NCBI GenBank assembly: GCA_011503125.2
Contig: WWBZ02000033.1
Location: forward strand, 2,728,001 to 2,792,000
Origin: Botryosphaeria dothidea
Taxonomy: Eukaryota > Ascomycota > Dothideomycetes > Botryosphaeriales > Botryosphaeriaceae
Direction of reading: 5' to 3'
DNA: 64,000 bases
Numbering within the stretch: the stretch's first letter is position 1; each line of letters opens with the position of its first letter. The notes under the pieces are model-generated. The model ran no database searches. It was not told where the DNA came from and saw only the letters and a list, made by a program, of their open reading frames with translations. Positions 46,234 through 56,788 of this stretch are shown here, in pieces. Both the position numbers and the translations under genes were made by a program.

Positions 46234-47076
46234 CTGCTGGTCGGCTGGCTTGGTGAGATCCCGGGTTGGTAGGCCGCAGATATCCGCTCCGTTTGGTGGT
46301 TTCCTTGCGCAGAACGGCACTTGAGGAGGTTCTTGGGCCGTTCTTTCGTGTGTGACTGTTTGACTGAATTTTGCTTGACAGGAACTCTGACGTTGATGGA
46401 GTGTTTGAGCGCTGGTCAAACTGAATATAGCTTTAGGTAGTTCCCCTCATGGGATGAGAGGCGAGATGGAGCTGCAGGAAAATCAAACACCTGTGTGAAG
46501 GTTTCGTGAGTAGAGCCGTTTGCTAAGCAATAAGGCGATGACACTGGGTCCAAGTTGTCTTCGTAGGAAAAAATGGAGACACGCATGCGCGATTGCTGCT
46601 CGATGGAAGCATGGCAGGACAAGGGAGAGATGCGCATCACCTCAAACATTTATACCGATCGCTTCTCTGGATCCTCAAACCGACGTGTATGAAAGAGAAA
46701 GGGTTGAATTTTAGGTAGTTTGCGCGTATACATGTCTTGGAGGGTAGCAAACGGGAGGGCTCTGTCGGTGTAGCAAACGCAAGCGCAGTTCTCATTTTCG
46801 AGAGCGAATCCGGGATTTGGAAGATAAAGGGTCACTGCGAAAGCAATTCAACTTGCGCCACACGTGCTTCAAGTTAGGTATCCTAAGTACAGGGGGGATG
46901 AGGTTGTGAGGAAAATATCGGTGTCGAGAGGGCACGCAAACGCGCAACGCTAGAAATACAAAGTTTCCCCGCGCCGCCAACTAAGAGGCAAGGACAACGT
47001 TCTAGATTGGATCATGCAGAAGAAAGAGACGGTAAAAAACAGAAAGGAAGATTTTGGTTCACTCGCTCATTGCTTT
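46234..47076. other. Spacer, 843 bp
   Basis: Contains the promoter of the Cys-rich protein and the 3' end of PDB1. No open frame with a motif. Confidence 0.5.
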
Positions 47077-48440
47077 TTACACTCGCAGCAGCTTGGCAGC
47101 GTAGTCCACAATCAAAGACTCCTGGGGGAACGCCATCTCCTCGAGCTTCTGAGCGTACGGGGTAGGGACCTCGGCACCGGTGATACGGGCCGGAGGAGCC
47201 TGAAGGTAGTCGAAGCCGTACTCGCAGGTAAGAGCCAAAATTTCAGCGCCGATACCGAAGGAGGGGAAGTCAGAAGCAACGGAAATCAGGTGGCCGGTCT
47301 TCTTGACGGACTTGATGATGGCCTCGACATCCAGGGGCTTGATGGAACGAAGGTTGATCACCTCAGCCTCGACGCCGTACTTTTGCTTGAGCTGCTCGGC
47401 AGCAGCAAGCGACTGACCGACGCAGCGAGAAATGGTAACAATGGTAAGGTCCTTGCCGGGGCGCTCAATCTTGGCCTTGCCAAACTACAGGATTTGTGAG
47501 TAGACGCGTTTGAACTTTTAGCGAGGCATACATACCGGAATAACGAAGTCATCGCGCTGAGCCTCCTCGCTCATGGGGAAGGACAGGCCGTACAGCAGCC
47601 TGGCAAACTTTTAGCCAATGAGTTTCTCCAACGAAGATATATACCTACTCGTTCTCCAGAACAACGACGGGGTTGGGGTCGCGGATAGCAGCCTTCAAAA
47701 GACCCTTGGCGTCCTCGGCGCTGTAGGGCGACACGACCTTGAGACCGGGAATGCTGCCGTACCAGGCACTGTAATCCTGAGAGTGCTGGGCAGCGACACC
47801 GGCAGCAAAGCCGTTGGGACCACGGAAAGTGATGTTGCAGGGCTGGATACCGCCAGACATGTAGTGGGTCTTCGCGGCAGAGTTGATAATCTGGTCGATG
47901 GCCTGCATGGCGAAGTTGAAGGTCATGAACTCGCAGACAGGGTGAAGACCGGCGAGGGCAGCGCCGACGGTCAGACCACAGAAACCGGACTCGGTGATAG
48001 GCGTGTCAATGACCCTCTTCTCACCGAAGCGGTCGAGCAGGCCCTTGGTGACCTTGTAACTGTAGCGGCGCAGCTTCCGTCAGCTTTGCCATTCCTTCAA
48101 TGCTTCTCACACGATATTCTGCGCGCAGCGAAGCTTCTGAGCATCGCCAATGCGCACGCTCGAGCTTGGGTGGGTTCGTAGACGGACTGGTGGGCACTCA
48201 CGCTCCGTTGTACTGTGCGACCTCCTCACCCATGACGAAGACCTTCTCGTTCCTCTCCATCTCCTCAACCATGGCCTCATTGAGGGCCTCACGTACAGTC
48301 ATCTCCTTGGTTCCGCTGGGGGTGGCATAGGTGCGCAGCGCAGGAAGGGCCTGCTGGGGGCGGAAGGCGGAGCGGACGGTGGTGGGCCGCGATGCCGCCA
48401 GCAGGCGGGAGGCGGGGCGGAATAGTCTCGCGGCGGACAT
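47077..48440 (-). CDS. PDB1: Pyruvate dehydrogenase E1 component, beta subunit
   Basis: Four exons: 48440-48202, 48059-47649, 47599-47536 and 47484-47077 (introns 142, 49 and 51 nt), 373 residues. The first ~40 residues are rich in Arg, Ser and Ala without acids, a mitochondrial presequence. Then the family start follows ([35 protein letters not shown]) in two motifs: VREALNEAM and [13 protein letters not shown]. Later blocks are [42 protein letters not shown] and [15 protein letters not shown]. The C-terminal domain begins near GKAKIERPG and ends [13 protein letters not shown]. Together with E1-alpha it decarboxylates pyruvate with thiamine diphosphate in the mitochondrial matrix to feed acetyl-CoA synthesis. 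All junctions give continuous family sequence. Confidence 0.97.
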
Positions 48441-49102
48441 CGTTGCTTGAGAGGAGAAAAGGATGGGAGGGACTGGAGAGGAAAGGAGTGGGCGGCCGGC
48501 GAGCGATGAGAGCGGCAGGGTGGTGGTTGTGGAAGAGGAATCAGCTCAGCACGAGTTGTTGCATCGCGGAAATTCTCGCCGCAACCCGCGCCCCAACCAA
48601 CGCCGGCTCTCCGACACGCCCACGGCCGCGTTGAGCCGCCCCGCCAACAGTATTATCCGCGCCGCAAAAGCAATTGCAGGCTATCCTGACACGCTTCGCA
48701 GCTGGGCAACACAGCGATCTATTCACCGCACGCTCCGGCAAGTTTATAGTCTTTGATCCAATGCCCCGGGCGTTGCTGCGTGGCCGAACGCGGCTCCGAC
48801 GCGCGCGCGCCATCTTCGGAGCTGTTGAGGCTATTCCGATATCTGTCAGGTCCCTGCTGATTGCACGCTTGGCCCACGGAACGTAGTCTGACACACGTAA
48901 TCGACGTTCATTATTAGAGGCTGTGGTGCAACTATCTAAGGCCCAGCCAAAAAGCCGTAACAGGAAAACCATCTACGCGTACAGTAGCATCTAGAAGCGA
49001 AATGCGGCCACCCTCGTGCAGGTGCTGGTGCGCAGTGCACCGCCGAGACAATGCGGAGACAAATCCCTTTCCCCCTCTTTGCTTCATCTGCTGATGTTCC
49101 AT
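48441..49102. other. PDB1 promoter and ERG6 trailer, 662 bp
   Basis: Both flanking genes read leftward. No additional gene seen. Confidence 0.55.
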
Positions 49103-50355
49103 CTATGCCTTCGGCTTGCGACCGACCATCAGGTACATGGGTGTGAAGAGCTTCTCCCTACCGCCCGCAACGAGCGCGTCGGCAGCAACCGCCAAGCTGT
49201 CCGCCGTCTTCTGCGTACCCTTCGGCGCCAGACCGAGGTACTCCACCGCGCCGCAGAGCTTATGCGCCAGAGAGCGGCCGACATTGTGCAACCTGGCAAT
49301 GGTGACGAACTCCCAGATGGAGCTCATCTGACTGAAGTCGCCAGTCAGCGGCCAGTACCACGGCCGCGGGTCGTCGCGGTCAGCCAGGTCCTCATGGAGT
49401 TCAAGCTCGAAACCAGCCTTCTTCATTGCCTCAAGAGCAACCTCGATCTTCTCCATGTTGGAAATGCCGTCACCGAGCTCAATGCCCAGACGGATCTCCC
49501 GATGTTGCGGGTTGTCATTGTCATACTTGTCGGTCATGAGCCACTCGTAGACGCCAAAGACACCACCGGGCTTCAGGACACGGAAGATCTCAGAGTAGAT
49601 ACCCTCCAGCGAGGGGGCGTGGACAGTAGCCTCAATGGCGTAAACGGCATCGAAACTGTTGTCGGGGAAAGACATTTGCTGTAGAACTCAATCATCAGTA
49701 TAACGCGCTTCGCTTGGCGAAACCGAGGTCTGGCTTACCATGAAGTCGCCCTTGACGAACTTGAGCTTGTCCGAGAGGCCCTCCTTCTGCGCATACCAGG
49801 TGGCACGGTCGATCTGGTAGTCATTGTTGTTGAGGCCGGTGATGTTGGCACCACTGAACTTGCAGATCTCCCTCGCAGGGCCACCAACACCGCAACCGAC
49901 ATCGAGTACTTCCTGGTTGTCCTTGAGTTGCATGACGTGAGCGAGGTAATGCTCATGGCGGGCAAGCGCTTGCTTGAAGGGCTCGCCGTAGGCGAAGCGG
50001 CAGAAGTGGAAGGACTGAGCCCAGCCCTGCTCGTACAGGTCGGTGGCGAGGTTGTAGTAGCTGTAGGCTCGTTAGCGGATAGCATGATGGCGTGACCAAC
50101 AGTGGTAACTTACTGCCTCGTGAGAGTGGCATATTCCTTCCTGCGCGCCTCGCGGATCTCGGGAGTCTCGTCGCTAGCGCCCTTGTTGTCCCAGTGCTTG
50201 AAGTACTCATCAACGGCAGCTCCCTGGGCGGAGGCGTTCTTCTTGTTCAACATGGCCCAGGTGCCACCACGCATTTGGCCAGATTTGCCGTGGAGAGCCT
50301 CCTTGTACTCGCGGTCGCGTTGCTTGTCTTCCATTTCGAGAGCAGTGGGTGCCAT
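49103..50355 (-). CDS. ERG6: Sterol 24-C-methyltransferase
   Basis: Exons 50355-50114, 50060-49739 and 49678-49103 (introns 53 and 60 nt), 379 residues. The N-terminal block spans [17 protein letters not shown] across junction 1. The S-adenosylmethionine site is LDVGCGVGG (133-141), and the second family block reads [14 protein letters not shown]. Exon 3 carries [19 protein letters not shown] and [15 protein letters not shown]. The sterol C-methyltransferase tail includes [13 protein letters not shown] and [13 protein letters not shown]. Erg6 methylates C24 of zymosterol or lanosterol-type sterols in ergosterol synthesis, at the ER or lipid droplets. It is divergent from SLT11. No sterol-response element was confirmed in the promoter. 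Confidence 0.97.
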
Positions 50356-51190
50356 GTTGAGAATTGACCGGACGAGACCGGATTTTTATAGGGAAATGAG
50401 GCGGATAGATGGATTGAAGGTTCCGAGAGGACGGAAAGGCAAGTTGCGAGAAAACCGGCACGGCAGAGAGCGTGGGGAGGTGGAGGGAAATAAATCAGCT
50501 GTTTTAGGGGTCTGGGCGGCTCACCGCCGGCGCGCGACTGGAGAAATGAGCTGGCGTTCCTGGTAGCACGGGCCGAGAAGCTCTGAGATGCCGAAGATCA
50601 GGGGGAAGCTCTTGTTCCTCAACTGGGCAGGCGGTAGCAGCTTTTTGTACAGAATATCGGTAATCGATAGTCATCAGGTAAAACGCCAACTTATCGGCTG
50701 GGCTGTGCAAGTTCTTACGGCAATTGCTTGGGTGGACTCATCGATGTTTGTGCGATTTTCAAGTCTCGGCAACCAAGATTTGTGGCATCGAACGCCCAGC
50801 CTCGCAAGTCATCTTGCATACGGAACGCCAAAATGGAAGACGATATCTGACCGAATGGTCACAAGTCAAGTGCACGGTTCTAGAGCGAGTAGATAGAACT
50901 GCGCAAGAAAACCACACACATCTTTTCGGAGAATCCTCGGGGCAGTGCTAGTGGCGGACGCATGGACTGGCCTGCCAGATTAGCTCAAGCACGTGAAATA
51001 TTACCAACGCCACACTCATTACCTAAGACCCCCGAGCGCCACCACTCTCGGATTGCGAAGAGCCGCCGCGCCCTCTCTGCCGAGCAACTTTTGAGGTCAT
51101 ATCAACCACCAACATCCGCCATCCGAGCAAGCAACCCCCACGAGCCGTCTTTGCACCTCAACTCAGTTACATCGCCACCGGTCGCGCGCC
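50356..51190. promoter_or_regulatory. Divergent promoter ERG6/SLT11, 835 bp
   Basis: Both genes start outward from this region. I saw no clear TATA or sterol-type site; only short unsupported frames occur. Confidence 0.55.
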
Positions 51191-52354
51191 ATGCCACCCC
51201 AAATCAAGCACGATCTCAACCGGTCCGGCTGGGAAAGCACCGACTTCCCCTCCGTTTGCGAAAGATGCCTCCCGGACAACCCATACGTGCAGATGCTGAA
51301 GGAGGATTACGGTTCCGAGTGCAAGATCTGTACCCGGCCCTTTACCATCTTCAAGTGGAAGGCCGACCGCACCTCGCGCCAGAAGCGCACCGCCATTTGC
51401 CTCACGTGCGCGCGCCTGAAGAATTGCTGCCAGTGTTGCATGCTTGACCTTTCATTTGGTCTACCCATCGTCGTCAGAGATGCCGCCCTTAAGATGGTCG
51501 CACCCGGCCCCCAGAGTAACATCAACCGCGAATATTATGCGCAGAACCACGAGAAGGAAATTGAGGAGGGTAGAGGTGCGATCGAGGAGTACGAGAAGAC
51601 GGACGAAAAGGCGAGGGATTTGCTGCGACGCCTGGCGCAGAGTGAGCCATACTATAAGAAGCAGCGGAGGCTGGAGCTTGAGGTCGAGGACGTGAACAAG
51701 GATGGACAGAAGGCGTTGCCGGCGCCAGAGGGGTCCGATGGACAGCTTCAGCTTCATAAGGCGGGGCCTATCAGAACGAAGGATACCAAGGCTGGTCCAG
51801 CGGGCGCACGCGGTCCGTTGAGTCACACTGGTCGGGGAGCACGAGGATTCCCTAGTGCTGCACAACTCGCACCTCGTCCCGAGGATATTCTGCCTCCGGC
51901 TGACAAGAAGATCACATCTCTATTCATTACCGGTGTTGAAGACGACCTTCCCGAGCACGAAATCCGCGCATTTTTCACCAAGTTCGGTCAGCTCCGCTCG
52001 CTTGTCTGCTCGCACAGATCCCACTGCGCCTTTGTCAACTACGTCAACAGGAATTCGGCAGAGAAGGCTGCGGAGGTTTGCCAAGGCAGGGCTGTCGTCA
52101 AGGGCGTGCCTCTTCGAGTACAATGGGGCAAGCCGAAGCCGTTGGACACTATGGAACGGGAGGAGCGGATGGCACACGCACGAGCGGGAAGGCAGACGAA
52201 AAACGCGCGTGGTGCAGCATCTGGTGGTCAAGATTCAAGTGCTGCTGGTCCGTCTTCCTCTGGTGGTGCACAACAGGACCTTGACAGCCTTGCTGCCATC
52301 GCACCACCGCCGGGTTCAGACGAAGTGAACTACGCAAGCCTGGCAGGCAACTGA
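51191..52354 (+). CDS. SLT11: Pre-mRNA splicing factor Slt11/Ecm2 (RBM22 type)
   Basis: Intronless, 387 residues, starting MPPQIKHDLNRSGWE in a CGCCATGCC context. The N-terminal zinc-binding half (about 20-100) has VCERCLPDNPY, GSECKICTRPFT and an internal TCARLKNCCQCCMLDL, the cysteine pattern of the Slt11/cwf5/RBM22 family. An acidic-basic linker with coiled-coil character follows. An RRM spans about 240-313: SLFITGVEDDLPEHEIRAFF, then RSHCAFVNYVNRNSAEKAAE. The C-terminal tail is Ser/Gly-rich. In yeast, Ecm2 acts in the catalytic spliceosome around U2/U6 pairing; a nuclear role is therefore expected here. No frame disruptions. Confidence 0.95.
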   Translation: MPPQIKHDLNRSGWESTDFPSVCERCLPDNPYVQMLKEDYGSECKICTRPFTIFKWKADRTSRQKRTAICLTCARLKNCCQCCMLDLSFGLPIVVRDAALKMVAPGPQSNINREYYAQNHEKEIEEGRGAIEEYEKTDEKARDLLRRLAQSEPYYKKQRRLELEVEDVNKDGQKALPAPEGSDGQLQLHKAGPIRTKDTKAGPAGARGPLSHTGRGARGFPSAAQLAPRPEDILPPADKKITSLFITGVEDDLPEHEIRAFFTKFGQLRSLVCSHRSHCAFVNYVNRNSAEKAAEVCQGRAVVKGVPLRVQWGKPKPLDTMEREERMAHARAGRQTKNARGAASGGQDSSAAGPSSSGGAQQDLDSLAAIAPPPGSDEVNYASLAGN

Positions 52355-52570
52355 GGAAGAAGATTGGGTGTTGCGGCAAGCTTTCATGTAGTGATCGTCA
52401 CTCCGAGACCTGGTTTTGTCATACATGGCCGGTCACCGTCATTACAACCGGCTACTTTCAAGCGGACATGCATTCAGAAGGCGTTTATGGTGTTAGATAC
52501 GGGCAGCAAAGTCTGAGTCTGGGTGAAAACAACTGGGTATCACATTTACGCGCTGGGAATTGGAATAATA

Positions 52571-53025
52571 TCAAGATGAACAGCATTTTACTCCTGCCAA
52601 AGAATTGTTCCCCTTGGTCTGCTTGATCGTCTCGTTGTCGCCACGTTCCGTGTGCTCGTGTATCCTCAGCTCTACAGCAATACATCCCGTTAGCCACATG
52701 AATTCGATGCTGAAATGTCCAGACGCACTGTATCTGCCATCGTCGTTGGCCTGGCCCTGGACAACGTTCTCCTTCAGGATCTTGGCCACCTCGTTCGCGT
52801 GGGCAACCTGCTTCTGTGCATCTTCGCTGTTGGGTTGGAGATTCCGGCTAGCATCAAAATCATCTCTTGCCTTAGCCCGAGCGGCAGACAAGATGGCGAG
52901 ATCGCCTGTAGCAGTAAAGTTAGCAGAGGCAAACTTTCATATATTTTGGGTGCGCCGGGAGTAATTGTACCTTGGAAGGCGAGCCGGGTGGCCCGTAGAA
53001 TGTTTCTGTAAGCTGCAAGAGCCAT
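52571..53025 (-). CDS. MZM1: Mitochondrial LYR-family zinc maintenance protein Mzm1
   Basis: Three exons: 53025-52971, 52905-52729 and 52671-52571 (introns 65 and 57 nt), 110 residues beginning MALAAYRNILRATRLAF. The AYR near the start stands where LYR proteins have the L-Y-R tripeptide. Conserved blocks are the exon 2 DARDD-like helix (AKARDDFDASRNLQPNSED; AHANEVAKILKENV) and the joint YKLRIHEHTERGDNETIK. Size and order match Mzm1, an assembly factor of mitochondrial complex III (Rieske protein chaperone) in the matrix. A small exonic gene easily missed by single-frame scans. Confidence 0.9.
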
Positions 53026-53334
53026 TTCGAGCGAGACTCAAGTGTTCCGGGGCAGGAGCGGGTTGGCGCGGACGGTTCCGAAGCTTCGAGAGCGGCGAGC
53101 GAGCGGATCTGAATCTTGAGGCAAGGGAAGGTCAAGGCGCTACAATGCTTACATAATGCAATGTTTCGCTTGACGCCGGCAGAGCGACAAGGCATCCCTG
53201 CTGATCTGGGATTGACGTAGGACAGGAAAGAAGCCACGCGCCGCGCACCCGCCGCTTCCAAACAATGTTCAACACCGAGTTTCCCCGCTCCCTCTAACGC
53301 TGTAACCCTCGAACACCACTCTCTACTCGGTACG
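53026..53334. promoter_or_regulatory. Divergent promoter MZM1/LNP1, 309 bp
   Basis: Compact spacer between two outward start codons. No named element identified. Confidence 0.55.
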
Positions 53335-54616
53335 ATGGTGTCTATCTGGCCATGGCGGGTGAGTACCTTCCCTTCTACAGCTTCGCGCGCAATAAGGAGC
53401 CTCGGTCGCGCTGATCCTTGAAGCCAGGATGACACTTCCGCCGCGGGCTTCGAGAAGACGCTCTCAGCTCTGTCCACCAAGATCACCAAGGCCAGCGCCC
53501 GCGGCGATCGCTTGCGCCAGAGCTCTCGCAAGACAAAGGTCATGTGGACTTTATACACAACATTCGCATACATCCTCGCAGCCCTCATCCTAACCCTGAT
53601 CACCGGTTGGCGAAATTGGGGCTCCGTTGAGTACACTGGCCTGGCCGGTGGCCCGCTTCTGTGCGTATCTTCCCACACACGCAGCTACAACAACGTCTTC
53701 TCATTCAGAATTTAGCATATATGGCGTACGCCAGGCATTGACTGCCTACTTCAATTACCGCATCTCGAACACCCAGTCATACCTCGACAACTTGTACAAG
53801 GAGCGCGACGCTACGATCGAGAAGCTTAAGGAAGCTACCAAGTACAACTCGACTCAACAGCTGCTCGAGAAATATGGCACTCCTAGGCACTCCCCCAAGA
53901 AGGAACCCTCTACGTCGGATCAGCGCCAACCCTCAGGGGACGACAGGCCCTCTTCCTCTGCTAGCAAGCACTCAGGCCGCACCGGCTTCGCGCCGCCCCC
54001 CACCGCCAACATTCCCCGCAACAATCTCCCTCCCGCGCCCAACGGCGGTTCTTCGCGTCCTGTAACGCCCGGCGAAGGCCAGCCTATTCCGCCACACTTC
54101 CTCGGTGGCCAACCGCAACCACTCGCGCAAGGCCCACAGGTTGGAGGACCACTCGCAGGTGCACCAAACGCCGAATTCGCACCGAACGCTTTTCCTGCGC
54201 AGTATGCGCCCGAGAACCCTAGAGGACCGCAGTGGTATGACCGTATCCTGGACGTCCTACTGGGCGAGGATGAGACCCAGCCGAAGGACCGCTTCGTGCT
54301 CATCTGCGCACACTGCCGCCTTGTCAACGGTCAAGCGCCGCCGGGCACAAAGTCACTGGAAGAGATGGGCAAGTGGAAGTGCATGGCATGCGGCGGTTGG
54401 AACGGACAGGAGAATGAGGCTCAGAAGCTTGTCGCGGCAATACAGCGTCAGGAGGCTGCAAACTCTGAGGAAAAGAACAATGGTGACGAGGCCGCTCCCG
54501 GAAAACCCCTTTGGAAAGTCACGGACGCATCGCCGGAGAACAGCGATGAGTCGGCGAGTGAGGACGCACCGCCGTCCAGGTCCACGAGGAGCAAGATTAA
54601 GGGAAAGAAGAATTAA
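53335..54616 (+). CDS. LNP1: ER junction protein lunapark
   Basis: Exons 53335-53358, 53428-53660 and 53716-54616 (introns 69 and 55 nt), 385 residues. The first exon holds only eight codons (MVSIWPWR). Two hydrophobic segments follow a basic stretch: MWTLYTTFAYILAALILTLI (about 53-72), and a second around GGPLLIYGVRQALTAYF across junction 2. A helix with acidic and basic residues then leads to a Pro-rich linker. The lunapark zinc finger is at about 283-314: ICAHCRLVNGQAPPG, then WKCMACGGWN (C-x2-C...C-x2-C). Lunapark stabilises three-way junctions of tubular ER. The C-terminal tail is acidic then basic (KGKKN). Confidence 0.93.
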
Positions 54617-55474
54617 AGTAGGAATGGAGTGTCTTATGATTCTTGGAACAAACATGTTCAAGCCGAACTTAACAAGATTAGAGTGAGATTGGAAGGTTTT
54701 TTGCTCTTTTCATTTTCATTCTGTCGACTTCTTGCGATTCTGTTTTACTAGCATCGTTTTGGGCATCGGTAAGGCGTTTCATCGTACAAACAATAGTCTC
54801 TTCGTAGTAGCAGAAATACCCCTTTGTATTTCGTCTGATGCTTTTCCCTTTCATGTAATTGTTGTTTCCTGTCTCTTCGCCCGAGTCATACTCATCATAC
54901 TCCTGAGAACTGTAAGTTGTTTCTACCCCCATCAACTTGAAAGAAAATTCTACACTGATCTGTTTGCCTTAAACAGGAGGGGAGTTGGAGCGTTCATTCG
55001 GAGTAAGATGTCAACGGTTGTTCCTGAACATTTCCCCCTGGACGTTCGCTTCAACTCCCCGTGTAGAGACGCAATTAGTTCGACGATATATGTATGCATT
55101 GTGCTCGCTATCCATCTGTGTGCCGCCTGTACCTGCCCTGTTGTCCGGAATCCATCTACGTTGATCGGGGTTGTATCAAATCACTCCTAATTACAGGGCC
55201 CCCTTTAACGCCATTCAGCGCCACGCTTATTTGAATGGTTTGTTGTAAAGAGAGGGAAAAAGAAAGGAAAAAGAAAAAGAAAAAGAGCTAGGGAAATCCG
55301 GAGCCCAGCCTCCAGCGCTGAGCCCACTGCTCCGCAGTTCCTGAGCTGATCCCATGGTGCAGGTCTGAGCCGTCGGCGGCGGAGAGGGTGAAGGGCTCGA
55401 TCCTGGAAGGGCACAGAGCAGCATTGCCGGTTATTGTGCGCTAGGGCAAAAGTGGCCGGGAGTTTGCTGGCATG
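54617..55474. other. Spacer between convergent genes, 858 bp
   Basis: Contains only trailer sequence. An A/G-rich run occurs at about 55252-55290. No gene seen. Confidence 0.5.
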
Positions 55475-56788
55475 CTAATGGTGGCGACCAGGGCGCTTGG
55501 AGCGCGGCAACTCGTCTGGCCTCTCTGAGACCAGAGCGACACTTGAGCTCGATGGAGACGGGGGAACGCGCCTGGGCGCAATCCTTCCAAACATGATGTT
55601 TGGTGTGAACAGCCCACGGCGGATTGGCTGGCTGGCTTGCAGCCGACGACGGGTGTGAGGACCAAGGTCCTCCAGCGCGTAGAAAGCCGCGCGGCACTCG
55701 TCGATGGAGAGATCTTCGAAATCTTCTTTCTTATCTTCGCTTCCAGACGAATCTAGTTCCACGTTCGAGAATGCGTCATTGGCATGCCGGATGGGGATGT
55801 GGCCGACACTAGCAATGGACTGCTCAGGGGCATCGAAGAATCGAATGTCGGTACTGCTGTCATTGTTCGAGGCGCGCTCCTGACCGGAAAGCTGGAGGCC
55901 ATCTGTGATGATTTCATCCTTATCTGAGTCCTCGGAGTCCTCCTCGTCGTCTGAGCTCTCATATTCCTCCGAATCATCACCATCAAAACCTCCTATCTCT
56001 GGCTGCGCTTCATCTTGGAACTCCAGCCCGCTCCTAGTACTCCAGACCCTTGCATGCCTCACGAGATCGAACATTGGATCATAGCCGTTAGCAACCATGA
56101 TTGCGCCGCCAATCTGAGCACCCACGCGGGCCACCTCGGCGCCAACCCGAGCCACCTCCATGGCCATCTCGCCCGCAACGACAGCGGTTTCTCCGACTCT
56201 GACAGCCATCTGGCGTGCCGCACGGGCTCCATCCCCTAGGATCCGCGCCGCGCGCTGCGTCTGAGTTTGTGGGCGGTCAAGCCACTTCCGCGGGTCGTAT
56301 TTGTCGTCTGCGGAGATCTCCTCGGCGTTGTGGACCAAGAAGAACGAGTCTTCGTCACGGCGGTAGTGGCGCAGCTCGCAGGCGTTGCCATCAGAGAAGT
56401 GGTCGACACGCTCGTGTACGGTGGTGCCCGTGCTATCGTCGCTGCTGCTGCAGAGCAAGACCTCGAAGGGCTCAGCAAGCTCGGGGTCGTTGCCGCTGCT
56501 GGTGGCGACGCGGCGCCAATTCGGGAGTATCCCGTCCGCGAAGTAGGGGATGGACGACGCGGATGGTAGAGCAGGGAGATGGTCTGTAACTTGAGACGGG
56601 ATCCAGCGAGCGAACCTACCGGTGGTCATGCGCGTGGTCGGTGGGACGGTTGTCACGTTGCTCTGGCGGCGGGATCGAGAGGAGAGCCACCTCGGCGGCT
56701 GTGAAGAAAGGGCCTGATGGCCATTGTTGGGGTTGGATCCTCCCATGTCAGCGGTGTCGGAATGGGGCTTCAAGTGTTCAGGAGCCAT
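55475..56788 (-). CDS. Unknown protein with Ala/Val helix and acidic tail
   Basis: Single exon, 437 residues from the ATG at 56788 (MAPEHLKPHSDTAD). The N-terminal ~60 residues are polar and disordered. A folded core follows, including FEVLLCSSSDDSTGTTVHER and RDEDSFFLVHNAEE (about 110-155). A long amphipathic helix then reads in pieces AARILGDGARAARQMAVRV, GETAVVAGEMAMEVA and VGAEVARVGAQIGGA (about 180-230), a pattern that could pack against membrane or form a bundle. A strongly acidic stretch (about 270-290, mainly D/E/S) follows, with a basic C-terminal tail. I recognise no family; function unknown. The promoter lies to its right. Confidence 0.68.
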   Translation of the reverse strand: MAPEHLKPHSDTADMGGSNPNNGHQALSSQPPRWLSSRSRRQSNVTTVPPTTRMTTGRFARWIPSQVTDHLPALPSASSIPYFADGILPNWRRVATSSGNDPELAEPFEVLLCSSSDDSTGTTVHERVDHFSDGNACELRHYRRDEDSFFLVHNAEEISADDKYDPRKWLDRPQTQTQRAARILGDGARAARQMAVRVGETAVVAGEMAMEVARVGAEVARVGAQIGGAIMVANGYDPMFDLVRHARVWSTRSGLEFQDEAQPEIGGFDGDDSEEYESSDDEEDSEDSDKDEIITDGLQLSGQERASNNDSSTDIRFFDAPEQSIASVGHIPIRHANDAFSNVELDSSGSEDKKEDFEDLSIDECRAAFYALEDLGPHTRRRLQASQPIRRGLFTPNIMFGRIAPRRVPPSPSSSSVALVSERPDELPRSKRPGRHH

